Below, in pieces: positions 1 to 9,398 of a stretch of 46,049 nucleotides of DNA. The notes beneath the pieces were generated by a model. That model searched no databases, was not told the DNA's origin, and saw nothing but the letters and a program-made list of their open reading frames with translations. Each line of letters starts with the position of its first letter. Position 1 is the stretch's first letter. This DNA is from Succinivibrionaceae bacterium (lineage in GTDB: Bacteria > Pseudomonadota > Gammaproteobacteria > Enterobacterales > Succinivibrionaceae). The position numbers and the translations under genes are program-made. Where the stretch lies: positions 1-46,049 of the forward strand of contig JAFURY010000074.1 of NCBI GenBank assembly GCA_017480795.1. The letters run 5' to 3'.

Positions 1-1
1 C

Positions 2-673
2 AGATATCTTGAAACGCACATCATCCGACTTGAGGACTATACTAAAGATATCAAAGTGAAAAGAAACGACTTTCTGAATCCAACGTCTCTTCTTGACATG
101 AAGCAGCCGGTGCTGATGTGTCAGACCGGATATCTGACCGCGCATTCTCGCGTTCCGGACGGCGGTACGATTACATTGGGAATACCAAACATGGAAGTGC
201 GCCGTTCTCTAGCCAGTCTTCTGTCAGAAAGAATTTTTCCCGGAGTCGATTTTACTCAAAGCGACAATGAAAACTTTTTTTCAGAAGCGTCGCCTGAAGA
301 GATAGTTGAGAAGCTGAACTCTCTGATGAACACCATAAGCTATGAAAATTATAAAAGCATGAACGAGAAAACGGTTCAGGGACTGCTCCACGCCTTTTTC
401 ATCGGCGCTGCTCAGCCGGTGCGGACAGAGGTTCAGAGCGCGGCGGGAAGAAGCGATATCGTTCTTGAGTACGAAAATCGGAGGGTGGTATTTGAACTCA
501 AATATGCAGAAAAGGAAGCCGACTGCGAATCTCAGCTCCAAGAAGGCGTCAAACAGATGAAGAGTAGAAGATACGGTGTTCTGCTTCCAAAGAAAGATGT
601 CCTGCAGATTGCCCTAGTATTCAACGGCGATAAGGCTGTGCGGCAGTTCACGCGCTATGAGGCGGTTGAATGA
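2..673 (+). CDS. AAA-ATPase/PD-(D/E)XK nuclease family protein, 3' part only
   Basis: The frame is open from base 2 with no stop, so the 5' part of the gene lies outside the window; a GTG at 56 is only an internal codon. What remains is the C-terminal half of the family that couples an AAA-ATPase-like domain to a PD-(D/E)XK nuclease-like domain (DUF1703 type), abundant in anaerobic gut bacteria and of unknown physiological role. The signature is GRSDIVLEY followed by VVFELKYA near the end, giving the D...E-x-K triad. The intact gene at 27933-29606 shows the full architecture (its end reads KGRADLVYE then LIEFKYN). No partner gene is visible; the next gene starts 376 bases later. Family assignment is firm, function is not. 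Confidence 0.85.
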   Translation, partial: RYLETHIIRLEDYTKDIKVKRNDFLNPTSLLDMKQPVLMCQTGYLTAHSRVPDGGTITLGIPNMEVRRSLASLLSERIFPGVDFTQSDNENFFSEASPEEIVEKLNSLMNTISYENYKSMNEKTVQGLLHAFFIGAAQPVRTEVQSAAGRSDIVLEYENRRVVFELKYAEKEADCESQLQEGVKQMKSRRYGVLLPKKDVLQIALVFNGDKAVRQFTRYEAVE

Positions 674-997
674 GATAATCAACCATTCAGCCATGGTGAC
701 AAACAAGCCCCAAGCATCTCAGCACGGATGTTTCAACTCTTGCTTTTCAAACTCTGCTTTACACACCTGTAATCGAGACATCCAAATCGATCAAAAGCGT
801 GTACACTCGTCGACATTCCATGATGGCAAAACGCCTGTATGTCGTTATACCCATTGATTTGATACTTTTGTGGTGTACCAAATTCTATTTGCCACACTCC
901 AAACGCTCCAAATAGGTTGCATTTGATGTTCAGCCCAAGCATGTCTCACAAGTCCAACCTGGGACTAGTGAAAACGCCATCAGGTTGTTTAAACAAA
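674..997. other. Intergenic stretch without recognised gene
   Basis: About 320 bases between the nuclease-family gene and the restriction-modification locus. Short open frames on both strands have no start context, no recognisable motif and low-complexity composition. No tRNA, terminator or clear repeat was found here. Confidence 0.6.
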
Positions 998-1025
998 TTT
1001 ACTATATTAAAACCCTGCATATAAG
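998..1025 (+). promoter_or_regulatory. Candidate promoter of the restriction-modification locus
   Basis: TTTACT (998-1003), a 16-base spacer and TATAAG (1020-1025) lie 25 bases before the first methyltransferase gene. The -10 matches five of six consensus bases, the -35 is weaker. The G-rich Shine-Dalgarno region ends directly before the ATG at 1050. Confidence 0.4.
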
Positions 1026-1049
1026 TATGTAGTTCATTGAGGGGGAGGT

Positions 1050-1775
1050 ATGGAAAACCAGGTTAAATCCAGACAACGAGTAACCGATCACGGCGAGGTT
1101 TTTACTGCTGACAGAGAAGTAAATGCCATGTTAGATTTGGTTAAACAGGAAACAGACCGTGTAGACAGCCGCTTTTTGGAGCCTGCTTGCGGAGATGGCA
1201 ATTTTTTGGTGGAGATTCTACGCCGAAAACTTTCAGCTGCTAAAAAACGAGCGACTCCTCCTAGAAAAAGAAAACCTGTGCCATTAGAATTTGAGAAACA
1301 ATCAGTCATGGCTGTGGCCAGTATCTACGGGGTTGACATACTGCTCGATAACGTCATAGCATGCCGCGACCGGCTGTATAATATTTGGAACGCTGAGTAT
1401 AAGTCCATCTGCGGTAGCGAAGTCAACGATGATTGCAGAGAAGCAGTGAGATACATTCTTGATCGGAATATCGTATGTGGCAATGCTTTAAGCCTTATGC
1501 AAGTCGATGAGAGAGGCCACGATACGAAGGTCCCCATCGTATTTTCCGAGTGGTCATTTGTCATGGGCACAAAGATGCAACGAAAGGATTATCGTTTCGA
1601 TAAACTGTTAGCAGGCGAGTATGAGCCTGCGACAACCAATAAAAACGAATCAAGAGACGAAGACGGTCAATTGGATCTATTTTCAACAGAACAGATTTTA
1701 GACTCAAATGACGAAGGGGAACTCCTTGCCTCATACGTCACAGATTATAGGAGTGTCCAAAAACATGGCCAATAA
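1050..1775 (+). CDS. Methyltransferase-fold protein, probable non-catalytic partner in R-M locus
   Basis: A 241-residue protein with an N-terminal [16 protein letters not shown] segment and an S-adenosylmethionine-binding motif [13 protein letters not shown] (residues 42-53), as in N6-adenine DNA methyltransferases. The usual catalytic motif IV (N/D-P-P-Y) is absent; IVFSEWSFV stands near that place, so activity on its own is doubtful. The next gene has a parallel start ([26 protein letters not shown]) and does carry NPPY, so the two look like diverged paralogues that may act as a heteromer. The C-terminal third is acidic and probably flexible. Its stop overlaps the next start by 11 bases, implying co-translation. 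The role as a modification-subunit partner is inferred from context. Confidence 0.7.
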   Translation: MENQVKSRQRVTDHGEVFTADREVNAMLDLVKQETDRVDSRFLEPACGDGNFLVEILRRKLSAAKKRATPPRKRKPVPLEFEKQSVMAVASIYGVDILLDNVIACRDRLYNIWNAEYKSICGSEVNDDCREAVRYILDRNIVCGNALSLMQVDERGHDTKVPIVFSEWSFVMGTKMQRKDYRFDKLLAGEYEPATTNKNESRDEDGQLDLFSTEQILDSNDEGELLASYVTDYRSVQKHGQ

Positions 1776-3293
1776 TATCTACAACACAATGTACAATCCT
1801 GATGTGCTGTCCTGCATTGCTAATCTGTCTAACGATGAGGTGTTCACACCACCAGAAGTAGCTAACGCCATGCTTGACCTATTGCCGCAGGAACTGTTCA
1901 GCGATCCCAACACTACTTTTCTTGATCCTGCTTGCAAGAGTGGAGTGTTTTTACGTGAAATAGCCAAAAGACTCTTGAAAGGACTTGAGTCCCAATATCC
2001 GGATCTACAAGAACGCACGGACCACATATTCAAGCATCAGCTCTATGGCATAGCCATTACGGAGTTGACATCTCTTCTTTCTAGACGCAGCCTATATTGT
2101 TCCAAGTTTGCTAATGGCCGATATTCAGTAGTTCATTTCGACAATATAGACGGAAATGTGCGATTTAAGAACATCAAACACTATTGGCAAAATGGCAAAT
2201 GTGTGTTCTGCGGAGCAGCAGAATCAGAATACGGAGTACATAAACGTGGAGATGATTTGGAGACCCATGCTTACGAGATACTTCACACGACAAATCCAAA
2301 GGAAATATTCAAGATGAAATTCGATGTGATTATAGGAAATCCTCCTTATCACCTAAGTGATGCTGGGAATGGCTCAAGTGCCATACCAATTTACAATTTA
2401 TTTGTTGAACAGGCCAAAAAACTAAAACCACGGTATTTGAGCATGATTATTCCCTCACGTTGGTTTGCAGGAGGAAAAGGATTAGACGATTTCAGAAAAT
2501 CAATGCTAGAAGACGTTCGTATTGTAAAAATAGTTGACTATGTGAATGCAAAAGATTGCTTTCATGGAATAAGCCTTGGGGGGGGGTAAATTATTTTCTA
2601 TGGGATCGTGATTATTCAGGAGCATGTGAATACACTAACATCCATGACGGAAAAATTTCTGCACAAATCCGTAATCTGAATGAATTTCCAGTATTCGTAA
2701 GATATAACGAAGCACTCTCTATTATTCATAAAGTTCTGTCAAAGCAAGAACCTTTAGTTTCAGACGTAGTAAGTTCCCGCAACCCTTTTGGCTTTCCGTC
2801 TAATACAAGAGGAAGCAACAATCCTAATCTTGACATAAAAATACAATCAAGCGCAGGAATGGGGTACATTTCTCGATCTGAAGTAAAACTTGGTCTTTTA
2901 GAGATTGATAAGTACAAAGTTACGATCAGCAAAGTGATTAGTGAACATGCCGGCGAACCTGATAAAAGCGGAATGTTTAAAGTTATATCTCGAGCTGAGG
3001 TACTTCCACCTAAAACAGTATGCACAGATTCGTATCTAATTGCATATAGCGATAATAATGCAGAGCATGTAAAGAATTTTTATAAATACCTATGTACAAA
3101 ATTTTTCAGATTTTTACTTCTTCAAGCCGTTTCGTCAATCAATTTGTCCAAAGATAAGTTCTGTTTTATACCCATGGTTGATTTAGGAAAAGCATGGACA
3201 GACAAAGACTTGTGTAACCACTACGAGTTATCTACTGAAGAGATAGAGTTTATCGATTCAATGATAAAGCCTATGAACGGAGGAAATGAGTAA
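1765..3293 (+). CDS. N6-adenine DNA methyltransferase, out of frame at a G9 tract (possible phase variation)
   Basis: The first frame (ATG 1765) carries motif [13 protein letters not shown] (residues 52-63) and motif IV IIGNPPY (189-195), the Eco57I/type IIG-like adenine methyltransferase pattern, and stops at 2587-2589 after 274 residues. The stop directly follows nine G (2578-2586). Reading continues in another frame as [12 protein letters not shown] and runs 235 residues to 3293. Related enzymes have a GGVxYFLWDR-like segment exactly here, so seven or ten G would give a normal protein of about 508 residues with a C-terminal target-recognition region. As read, the gene is OFF. This fits slipped-strand phase variation, but a homopolymer sequencing error is not excluded. 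AGGAG lies 12 bases before the ATG. The stop TAA shares one base with the next ATG. Confidence 0.8.
2578..2586 (+). repeat. Homopolymer G9 tract inside methyltransferase gene
   Basis: Nine consecutive G, encoding three glycines in the first frame and followed immediately by TAA. Seven or ten G would join the upstream and downstream frames. Mononucleotide G tracts of this length inside methyltransferase genes are known contingency loci in Campylobacter and Helicobacter. Confidence 0.85.
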
Positions 3294-6244
3294 TGGATAA
3301 AATAGAATTCTTCCCTCAGCGTTCAGGCTCACATCCTAAAATTTACGCTTATGAATTCGAAGGTGTTGCCTCCCATCATGGATATATCAAAATCGGTTAT
3401 ACCGAACGTGACGTCGAGACACGTATAAAAGAACAGGTTCACACTACAGCAGTGCCGTACCGCATTCTTGGTCAGTGGTCCGCCATGAAAAATGACGGTA
3501 GTTGTTTTCTCGACCACGACGTCCATGCTGTGCTAAAAGCAAAAGGCAAACAGCAGTTAAACGCAGGTGAGGACCGAAACGAATGGTTCAAATGTTCATT
3601 GAGTGATGTGCAAGCAGCGGTATTGGCTGTACAGACCGGTACCGTGAACCTTGAAAACCGAACTCAGAACTTCGCCATGCGTCCGGAGCAGGAATACGCA
3701 GTGGATGCGACCATGAAGTATTTCAAATCAGCCTATGAAGAAGGAAGTGGCCGAACACCGAAATTCCTTTGGAACGCAAAAATGCGCTTTGGCAAAACCT
3801 TTGCCGCTTATCAGTTGGCAAAGAGAATGGGCATGAAACGTGTGCTGATCCTAACCTTCAAACCAGCTGTACAAACCGCGTGGCGCGAGGATCTTTTAAC
3901 ACACATTGATTTCGAAGGATGGCAGTTCATCACTCGACCTGGCGCCAATGGTGGTCTGACAAACGATCAGCAATACCAGCAAGCCGATAAAACTCGACCT
4001 ATCGTCTGTTTCGGCTCGTTTCAGGACTTTCTTGGAGAAAACAAGGAAACCGGCGGTATAAAGGCAAATAACGAATGGGTTCACACTACGAACTGGGATC
4101 TCGTTATTTTCGATGAATATCATTTTGGAGCATGGGGCAATAACGCAAAGTCTCTCTTTGATCAAAATGACGATGCATATGAAAAGGATCTCTCAAAGTA
4201 TGATCGCGACAACGCCTACAATGAAACCTGGCTACCGATCACTGCCTCATATTATCTGTACCTCTCCGGCACTCCGTTTCGTGCCCTGAACTCTGGCGAG
4301 TTTATCGAGGAGCAGATCTATAACTGGACATATTCGGATGAGCAGAGAGCAAAAGCCGAGTGGAAAGGGCCGGGCAACAATCCATACGCTGCTCTGCCAA
4401 GAATGGTTATGCTCACGTACAAGATCCCGGAAAGTATCCAACGCATTGCAAAACAGGGCGAATTCGACGAATTCGATCTGAACGTGTTTTTTTCAGCTGA
4501 AGGCGACGAGAATGATGCGCATTTCAAATACGAGGATTACGTGCAGAAATGGCTGGATCTGATCCGCGGCTCTTACCTTGAAACCTCTGTTGACGAACTG
4601 AAACTGGGGGCGCAGAAGCCACCGATGCCGTATTCGGACACGCGACTTCTGAATGTCTTGTCACATACGCTCTGGTTTATGCCGAACGTAGCTTCCTGCT
4701 ACGCGATGAAAAATCTTCTGGATCAGAGACAGAACAGCTTCTACCACGATTACAAAGTGAACGTGTGTGCCGGAACAAAGGCCGGTATCGGTGTTGCCGC
4801 GCTTGAACCTGTTCGCGAGTCTATGGGCAATCCTTTAGAGACAAAGACCATCACGCTTTCGTGTGGCAAACTGACCACGGGAGTCACCATCAGACCGTGG
4901 ACCGGCATTTTCATGCTCCGAAACCTCTCCTCGCCCGAAACATATTTCCAGGCGGCCTTTCGTGTGCAAAGCCCATGGGAGATAACAAAGGATAATGGAG
5001 ATCGCGAGATCATCAAACAGGAGTGCTACGTCTTTGACTTCGCCCTTGACCGCGCACTGCGTCAGATATCAGATTATTCATGCCACCTTGATCCCCACGA
5101 AAGCAATCCAGAAAAGAAAGTAGGAGAGTTCATCAATTTTCTGCCTGTTTTGGCTTACGACGGAAGCGCAATGCGTCAGGTCAACGCTTCAGAAATTTTG
5201 GATATCGCCATGGCCGGCACTTCAGCCACATTGCTTGCAAGACGCTGGGAGAGCGCGTTGCTTGTCAATGTAGACAACGATACATTGGCCCGACTGCTTG
5301 CCAACGAGGAGGCGATGGCTGCGCTCATGCGTATTGAAGGTTTCCGCAGTCTCAACACCGATATCGAAACCATTATCAACAAGTCCAATGCCGTCAAAAA
5401 TGCAAGACGTGACGGCGACAAGCTGACCGCAAAAGAAAAGAAAGAACTGACGGACATCGAAAAGGAGTACAAGTCAAAGCGGAAGATGATCCAGGAAAAA
5501 CTGATCAAATTCGCTACCCGCGTGCCGGTGTTCATGTACCTCACGGATTACCGCGAGTACAGTCTCAAGGACGTAATCACACAATTGGAGCCAGAACTGT
5601 TCAAAAAGGTCACCGGACTGAACGTGAAGGACTTCGAATTGCTCGTTTCACTGAACGTGTTCAATGAGGCGCTTATGAACGATGCAGTTTACAAATTCAA
5701 GCGGTATGAGGATGCAAGTCTGATCTACACAGGCATTGACCGACACACCGGAGAAAATGTCGGTTTATACAGCACCGTAATATCGCGCGATGATTACGAC
5801 GCAATGGCCGGTCTGCTTGCCGCCTCAATGGTGGCAGATACTCGGGAGGATGACATTCCAACTCATCCTGTATTTACTGCCTCTACGGACACTGAAGCCA
5901 ACGACGATGACGTCGAAGTTCCTACAGAAGTCAGAGAGCCAGAAATGTACAACAACACGAAGCGTCCGCCGATAGTTCAGACATCACCAACACCGACCTA
6001 CCGTCCGGCATATGTTCCGCCTGCATCAAACATTGTTCAGAACATAAAGGCTACGGTAAAAGTAGACACCTCGAAGGTCCGCGCTGGCACCATAGTCACC
6101 CATAAAGCCTTTGGAACAGGACAGGTCAAAGGTATAGACGGAAGCCTTATAGTTGTTGTATTTGGAAGAGAGGCCAAGAAATTCCAATTTCCTGGAGCGT
6201 TTGAGCAGGGTTTTCTTAGTTTAGACACCAAAGAGTCAGACTAG
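3293..6244 (+). CDS. GIY-YIG nuclease-DEAD-like helicase fusion, restriction subunit
   Basis: A 983-residue multidomain protein. Residues 16-105 resemble the T5orf172/GIY-YIG nuclease type: KIYAYEFEG, GYIKIGYTERDVETR, then DHDVHAVL and NEWFKC. The helicase part has RPEQEYAV (130-137), Walker A MRFGKTFAAY (164-173), Walker B-like IFDEYHFG (272-279) and motif III SGTPF (325-329), the ResIII superfamily 2 pattern. A later LTTGVTI and FRVQSPW segment matches helicase lobe 2. The C-terminus (about 930-980) has HKAFGTGQVKGIDGSLIVVVF, resembling the small beta-barrel at the end of UvrD/PcrA helicases or CarD-like domains. It follows the methyltransferase with a TAATG overlap and an upstream GGAGG, so it is probably translated with it. 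Likely role: ATP-driven translocation and cleavage of unmodified DNA. Confidence 0.8.
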   Translation: MDKIEFFPQRSGSHPKIYAYEFEGVASHHGYIKIGYTERDVETRIKEQVHTTAVPYRILGQWSAMKNDGSCFLDHDVHAVLKAKGKQQLNAGEDRNEWFKCSLSDVQAAVLAVQTGTVNLENRTQNFAMRPEQEYAVDATMKYFKSAYEEGSGRTPKFLWNAKMRFGKTFAAYQLAKRMGMKRVLILTFKPAVQTAWREDLLTHIDFEGWQFITRPGANGGLTNDQQYQQADKTRPIVCFGSFQDFLGENKETGGIKANNEWVHTTNWDLVIFDEYHFGAWGNNAKSLFDQNDDAYEKDLSKYDRDNAYNETWLPITASYYLYLSGTPFRALNSGEFIEEQIYNWTYSDEQRAKAEWKGPGNNPYAALPRMVMLTYKIPESIQRIAKQGEFDEFDLNVFFSAEGDENDAHFKYEDYVQKWLDLIRGSYLETSVDELKLGAQKPPMPYSDTRLLNVLSHTLWFMPNVASCYAMKNLLDQRQNSFYHDYKVNVCAGTKAGIGVAALEPVRESMGNPLETKTITLSCGKLTTGVTIRPWTGIFMLRNLSSPETYFQAAFRVQSPWEITKDNGDREIIKQECYVFDFALDRALRQISDYSCHLDPHESNPEKKVGEFINFLPVLAYDGSAMRQVNASEILDIAMAGTSATLLARRWESALLVNVDNDTLARLLANEEAMAALMRIEGFRSLNTDIETIINKSNAVKNARRDGDKLTAKEKKELTDIEKEYKSKRKMIQEKLIKFATRVPVFMYLTDYREYSLKDVITQLEPELFKKVTGLNVKDFELLVSLNVFNEALMNDAVYKFKRYEDASLIYTGIDRHTGENVGLYSTVISRDDYDAMAGLLAASMVADTREDDIPTHPVFTASTDTEANDDDVEVPTEVREPEMYNNTKRPPIVQTSPTPTYRPAYVPPASNIVQNIKATVKVDTSKVRAGTIVTHKAFGTGQVKGIDGSLIVVVFGREAKKFQFPGAFEQGFLSLDTKESD

Positions 6245-6295
6245 AGTTTAGCTCCAACACGCGTGGGCACTGCGTCAATGCGTCTGGGGACAAAA

Positions 6296-6371
6296 CCGCC
6301 CTAAGCCACCGGTTGCACGGAGGCGCAAGCTCGGCCTCTGCCCTGCTCCGACTCCCCCAAAGTGAGGGCGG
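6296..6371. other. Possible structured RNA element between convergent units
   Basis: Nested complementary segments: CCGCCCT (6296-6302) with AGGGCGG (6365-6371), CAC (6307-6309) with GTG (6362-6364), and CGGAG (6318-6322) with CTCCG (6346-6350). The stretch is GC-rich and lies between the converging helicase and rplQ genes. It does not match tmRNA, SRP RNA or RNase P as I know them. Chance pairing in GC-rich DNA is possible. Confidence 0.3.
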
Positions 6372-6374
6372 CAG

Positions 6375-6403
6375 AAAATAAAAAAGCCCCGTCAAAGGGG
6401 CTC
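6375..6403 (-). terminator. Rho-independent terminator of the alpha operon
   Basis: On the minus strand GAGCCCC, a six-base loop and GGGGCTT are followed by a T-rich run. It lies 29 bases after the rplQ stop, at the end of the ribosomal superoperon. Confidence 0.85.
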
Positions 6404-6431
6404 AGGAGATATGCAAATCTGTTCAGACTGA

Positions 6432-6785
6432 TTAGTCAACCAGCTGAATGTAAGCCATTGGAGCGCTGTCTCCGTCGCGAAGACCGCACTTGAGCACGCG
6501 GGTGTAACCGCCGTTGCGCTCCTTGAAACGCGGACCAATCTCGTTAAACAGCTTGCACACTGCAGCCTCGTTGTTGAGTCTGGAAAGCGCAAGACGGCGA
6601 TGAGCAAGAGTGTCCACCTTTGCCAGAGTGATCAGAGGCTCTATAACTGAGCGCAGATCCTTAGCCTTAGGGACAGTGGTCTTGATCGTTTCATAGTTAA
6701 CTAAAGCGATAGCCAAACTGCGAAACAAAGCTTTTCTGCTTCCGCTGTTCCGGTTAAGCTTACGTCCACTCATACGATGACGCAT
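6432..6785 (-). CDS. rplQ: 50S ribosomal protein L17
   Basis: A 117-residue protein starting [20 protein letters not shown], the unmistakable L17 start; E. coli L17 is about ten residues longer at the C-terminus. L17 sits near the exit of the peptide tunnel of the large subunit. It is the last gene of the alpha operon, 30 bases after rpoA, and is followed by a strong terminator. Confidence 0.98.
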   Translation of the reverse strand: MRHRMSGRKLNRNSGSRKALFRSLAIALVNYETIKTTVPKAKDLRSVIEPLITLAKVDTLAHRRLALSRLNNEAAVCKLFNEIGPRFKERNGGYTRVLKCGLRDGDSAPMAYIQLVD

Positions 6786-6815
6786 GACATATACCTCGTA
6801 ATTCTGAATTTAAAA

Positions 6816-7817
6816 CTAGTTAAAACTACCCTTCTCTGCAATATCCTTAGGAGGCCATCCTTCGATACGCATACCAAGTGACAGGTTGCGCTGACCCAGC
6901 ACATCCTTGATTTCACTAAGCGACTTCTTGCCGAGATTCGGAGTTCTCAGCAGATCGACTTCGGTACGCTGTACCAGATCACCAATATAGTGAATAGCCT
7001 CTGCCTTCAGGCAGTTTGCAGAACGCACGGTGAGTTCAAGATCGTCAACCGGACGCTTGAGGATATCCGGGATCTTAGGCTCGGCCGGAGCAACTTCCTT
7101 GGCGGCCGGCTTGGATCCGAGATCAACAAACGGCTCAAGCTGGTTGTAGAGAATGGTGGCGGCGCTGCGAATCGCTTCGTCAGGCTCGATGGTGCCATTG
7201 GTCTCAATTTCGATAATAAGCTTGTCCAGATCGGTTCTCTGCTCCACACGGGCAGATTCAACGTCATAGGCAATTCTTACAATCGGGCTGTAAACAGCGT
7301 CTACCAGCAGAGTTCCGATTGGTCGCTCTTCGTCATTGTGCGTGCGGGTGTGAGCCGGATCGTAGCCGCGACCGTACTCGACCTTGAGCGTCATGTTGAT
7401 TTCGCTCTTGTCGCTGGTAAGGTTGCAGATCACATGCTCAGGATTAGCGATAAGAACATCATCACCGTGCATGATGTCACCGGCACAGACAGGTCCCGCA
7501 CCCTTTTTGCTTAGAGTGAGAGTAGTCTCATCCTTGTCAAACAGCTTGATAGCTATACCCTTGAGATTAAGAAGTATAACCTCGATATCCTCTTTTACGC
7601 CTTCCTTTGTGGAATACTCGTGCTGCACGCCATCAATTCTGGCCTCGGTTATGGCGTAGCCGGAAATTGAAGACAGCAGAATACGGCGAAGAGCATTACC
7701 AAGGGTAAGACCGAAACCTCTCTCCATCGGCTGCAGAACAACCTTTGCAGAATAGATGCTGTCCTTGGATACATCAATCTCAGGTCTTGGAATTAAAAAA
7801 TCTCTTACAGAACCCAT
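6816..7817 (-). CDS. rpoA: DNA-directed RNA polymerase alpha subunit
   Basis: 333 residues (329 in E. coli). The N-terminal assembly domain (about 1-235) shows [20 protein letters not shown], the dimerisation and beta/beta' docking region. A short Ala/Pro/Glu-rich linker follows. The C-terminal domain has [16 protein letters not shown] and [14 protein letters not shown], the surface that binds UP elements and activators (the SANCLKAE helix includes the position of E. coli Arg265). The gene sits in the alpha operon between rpsD and rplQ, so its synthesis is linked to ribosomal protein supply. Confidence 0.99.
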   Translation of the reverse strand: MGSVRDFLIPRPEIDVSKDSIYSAKVVLQPMERGFGLTLGNALRRILLSSISGYAITEARIDGVQHEYSTKEGVKEDIEVILLNLKGIAIKLFDKDETTLTLSKKGAGPVCAGDIMHGDDVLIANPEHVICNLTSDKSEINMTLKVEYGRGYDPAHTRTHNDEERPIGTLLVDAVYSPIVRIAYDVESARVEQRTDLDKLIIEIETNGTIEPDEAIRSAATILYNQLEPFVDLGSKPAAKEVAPAEPKIPDILKRPVDDLELTVRSANCLKAEAIHYIGDLVQRTEVDLLRTPNLGKKSLSEIKDVLGQRNLSLGMRIEGWPPKDIAEKGSFN

Positions 7818-7834
7818 ATTACCTCACTTAGTTA

Positions 7835-8461
7835 CTACATCTTGGAGTAGTATTCTACAATTAACTGCTCGTTAATCTCGCTTGGTAAATCAGCGCGCTC
7901 AGGAACAGACTTGAAAACGCCTTCCATCTTGTCAGAGTCAACTTCAACCCATGAGCACTGCACGCCGCGGTTCTTTGCAAGATCCAGCGCAGTGGCGATA
8001 CGCACCTGCTTCTTGGCCTTCTCGCGAATGGAAATCTTGTCCTCAGGAGAAACCTGGTAGGAAGGGATATTCACGATTCTGTCGTTGACCATGATGGATC
8101 TGTGGCTTACCAGCTGACGGCTTTCGGCGCGGGTGGAGCCGAAACCCATGCGGTAAACTACATTGTCCAGACGGCACTCGAGAAGATTGAGCAGATTCTC
8201 GCCGGTGTTGCCCTTCAGACGGGCGGCGGTACGATAATAGTTGCGGAACTGACGCTCCAAAATGCCGTACATGCGACGAACTTTCTGCTTTTCGCGCAGC
8301 TGCTCACCGTAGTCGGTAGCGCGAGGCTTGGCAGCGCCGTGCTGACCAGGCTTGGTGTTCATGTTGCACTTTGCGTCAATAGCTTTGACGCCGGACTTGA
8401 GGAACAGATCGGTTCCCTCGCGACGGCTAAGCTTTAACTTAGGTCCTAAATATCTTGCCAT
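7835..8461 (-). CDS. rpsD: 30S ribosomal protein S4
   Basis: 208 residues, starting [20 protein letters not shown]. The S4 RNA-binding domain is visible from about residue 95 ([12 protein letters not shown] and [17 protein letters not shown]). S4 is a primary 16S rRNA binder that nucleates small-subunit assembly and, in Gammaproteobacteria, represses its own operon at the rpsM leader. Such a leader is present at 9246-9337. The gene lies 17 bases upstream of rpoA. Confidence 0.99.
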   Translation of the reverse strand: MARYLGPKLKLSRREGTDLFLKSGVKAIDAKCNMNTKPGQHGAAKPRATDYGEQLREKQKVRRMYGILERQFRNYYRTAARLKGNTGENLLNLLECRLDNVVYRMGFGSTRAESRQLVSHRSIMVNDRIVNIPSYQVSPEDKISIREKAKKQVRIATALDLAKNRGVQCSWVEVDSDKMEGVFKSVPERADLPSEINEQLIVEYYSKM

Positions 8462-8482
8462 TTGATCAAACCTCCCAACCGA

Positions 8483-8875
8483 TTAAACACGACGCTTCTT
8501 TGGCGGACGACATCCGTTGTGCGGAATTGGCGTCACATCAGAAATGTTGGTGATCTTGTAACCAACAGCATTCAAAGCACGGATAGAAGATTCACGGCCT
8601 GGGCCTGGACCCTTTACAAGAACTTCGAGATTCTTCAGACCGAATTCCTTTGCTGCCTCGCCAGCCTTCTCGGCAGCGACCTGAGCCGCATAAGGAGTAG
8701 ACTTGCGGGAACCGCGGAATCCTGAACCGCCTGCGGTAGCCCATGAAAGAGCGTTACCCTGACGATCGGTTATGGTAATGATTGTGTTGTTGAAAGAAGC
8801 ATGGATATGCGCAACACCTTCACTGACCTGTTTCTTTACGCGCTTGCGGGCGCGGGACTGTTGCTGATTTGCCAT
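8483..8875 (-). CDS. rpsK: 30S ribosomal protein S11
   Basis: 130 residues with the family core [19 protein letters not shown] and [14 protein letters not shown]11 lies on the small-subunit platform beside the E-site mRNA. It is the second gene of the alpha operon, 13 bases after rpsM and 21 before rpsD. The C-terminal [11 protein letters not shown] tail is typical. Confidence 0.99.
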   Translation of the reverse strand: MANQQQSRARKRVKKQVSEGVAHIHASFNNTIITITDRQGNALSWATAGGSGFRGSRKSTPYAAQVAAEKAGEAAKEFGLKNLEVLVKGPGPGRESSIRALNAVGYKITNISDVTPIPHNGCRPPKKRRV

Positions 8876-8888
8876 TTATTTCTCCTGT

Positions 8889-9245
8889 TTACTTCTTGAT
8901 TGCCTTGCGAGGTCCCTTGCGGGTGCGGGCATTGGTCTTGGTGCGCTGTCCGCGGACTGGCAGACCTCTGCGGTGACGGATGCCGCGATAGCAACCGAGG
9001 TCAACAAGACGCTTGATGTTCATGGAAATTTCACGGCGAAGGTCACCTTCAACGGTGAACTTGGCAACTTCAGCTCTAACTTTGTCGATCTGTTCCTCGG
9101 ACATATCCTTGAACTTGGCCTGCTCAGAAATACCTGACTTTTCGCAGATAATCTTTGCAGTTGGTTTGCCAATACCAAAGATTGCAGTCAATGCCACAAC
9201 GGCATGCTGCTGATCAGGAACGTTAATGCCGGCTATACGGGCCAC
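8889..9245 (-). CDS. rpsM: 30S ribosomal protein S13
   Basis: 118 residues starting [16 protein letters not shown] and ending in the basic [15 protein letters not shown] tail that reaches the P-site tRNA. S13 is in the head of the small subunit and forms bridges to the large subunit. Translation starts at GTG (9245), as in E. coli, with AGAGGAG eight bases upstream. As first gene of the alpha operon, its initiation region is the expected S4 repression target. Confidence 0.98.
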   Translation of the reverse strand: MARIAGINVPDQQHAVVALTAIFGIGKPTAKIICEKSGISEQAKFKDMSEEQIDKVRAEVAKFTVEGDLRREISMNIKRLVDLGCYRGIRHRRGLPVRGQRTKTNARTRKGPRKAIKK

Positions 9246-9337
9246 TTATTACACTCCTCTAATAGGTGATAAAAATATGCCACCACAAAGCCCGATTCGG
9301 ATACGTGGTGACGAAAGTGCTGCTAATAAAAAGCAGG
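9246..9337 (-). promoter_or_regulatory. Alpha operon leader, candidate S4 autoregulatory site
   Basis: About 90 transcribed bases between the promoter and the rpsM GTG. Self-complementary segments include ACCAC with GTGGT around an inner CCG/CGG pair. The position, the GTG start and the operon order match the E. coli S4-binding pseudoknot leader (Alpha_RBS family). I could not fold it; the assignment rests mainly on synteny. Confidence 0.5.
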
Positions 9338-9343
9338 CTAGCC

Positions 9344-9373
9344 ATTATAGCTATCCCGCTCACAAAATTTCAA
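9344..9373 (-). promoter_or_regulatory. Promoter of the alpha operon
   Basis: On the minus strand TTGAAA (9373-9368), an 18-base spacer and a perfect TATAAT (9349-9344). It lies between rpmJ and rpsM, where the alpha promoter is expected. No terminator for the spc operon is visible before it, so readthrough from spc is likely. Confidence 0.8.
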
Positions 9374-9398
9374 GTATTTTTTTGATCTAGGCTAAATT

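Noticed and set aside
657..857. Open frame overlapping the end of the first gene
   Set aside because: Overlaps the preceding stop, has no ribosome-binding site and no family-like sequence.
1753..1755. GTG as start of the second methyltransferase
   Set aside because: It directly abuts the AGGAG, leaving no spacer; the ATG at 1765 is better placed.
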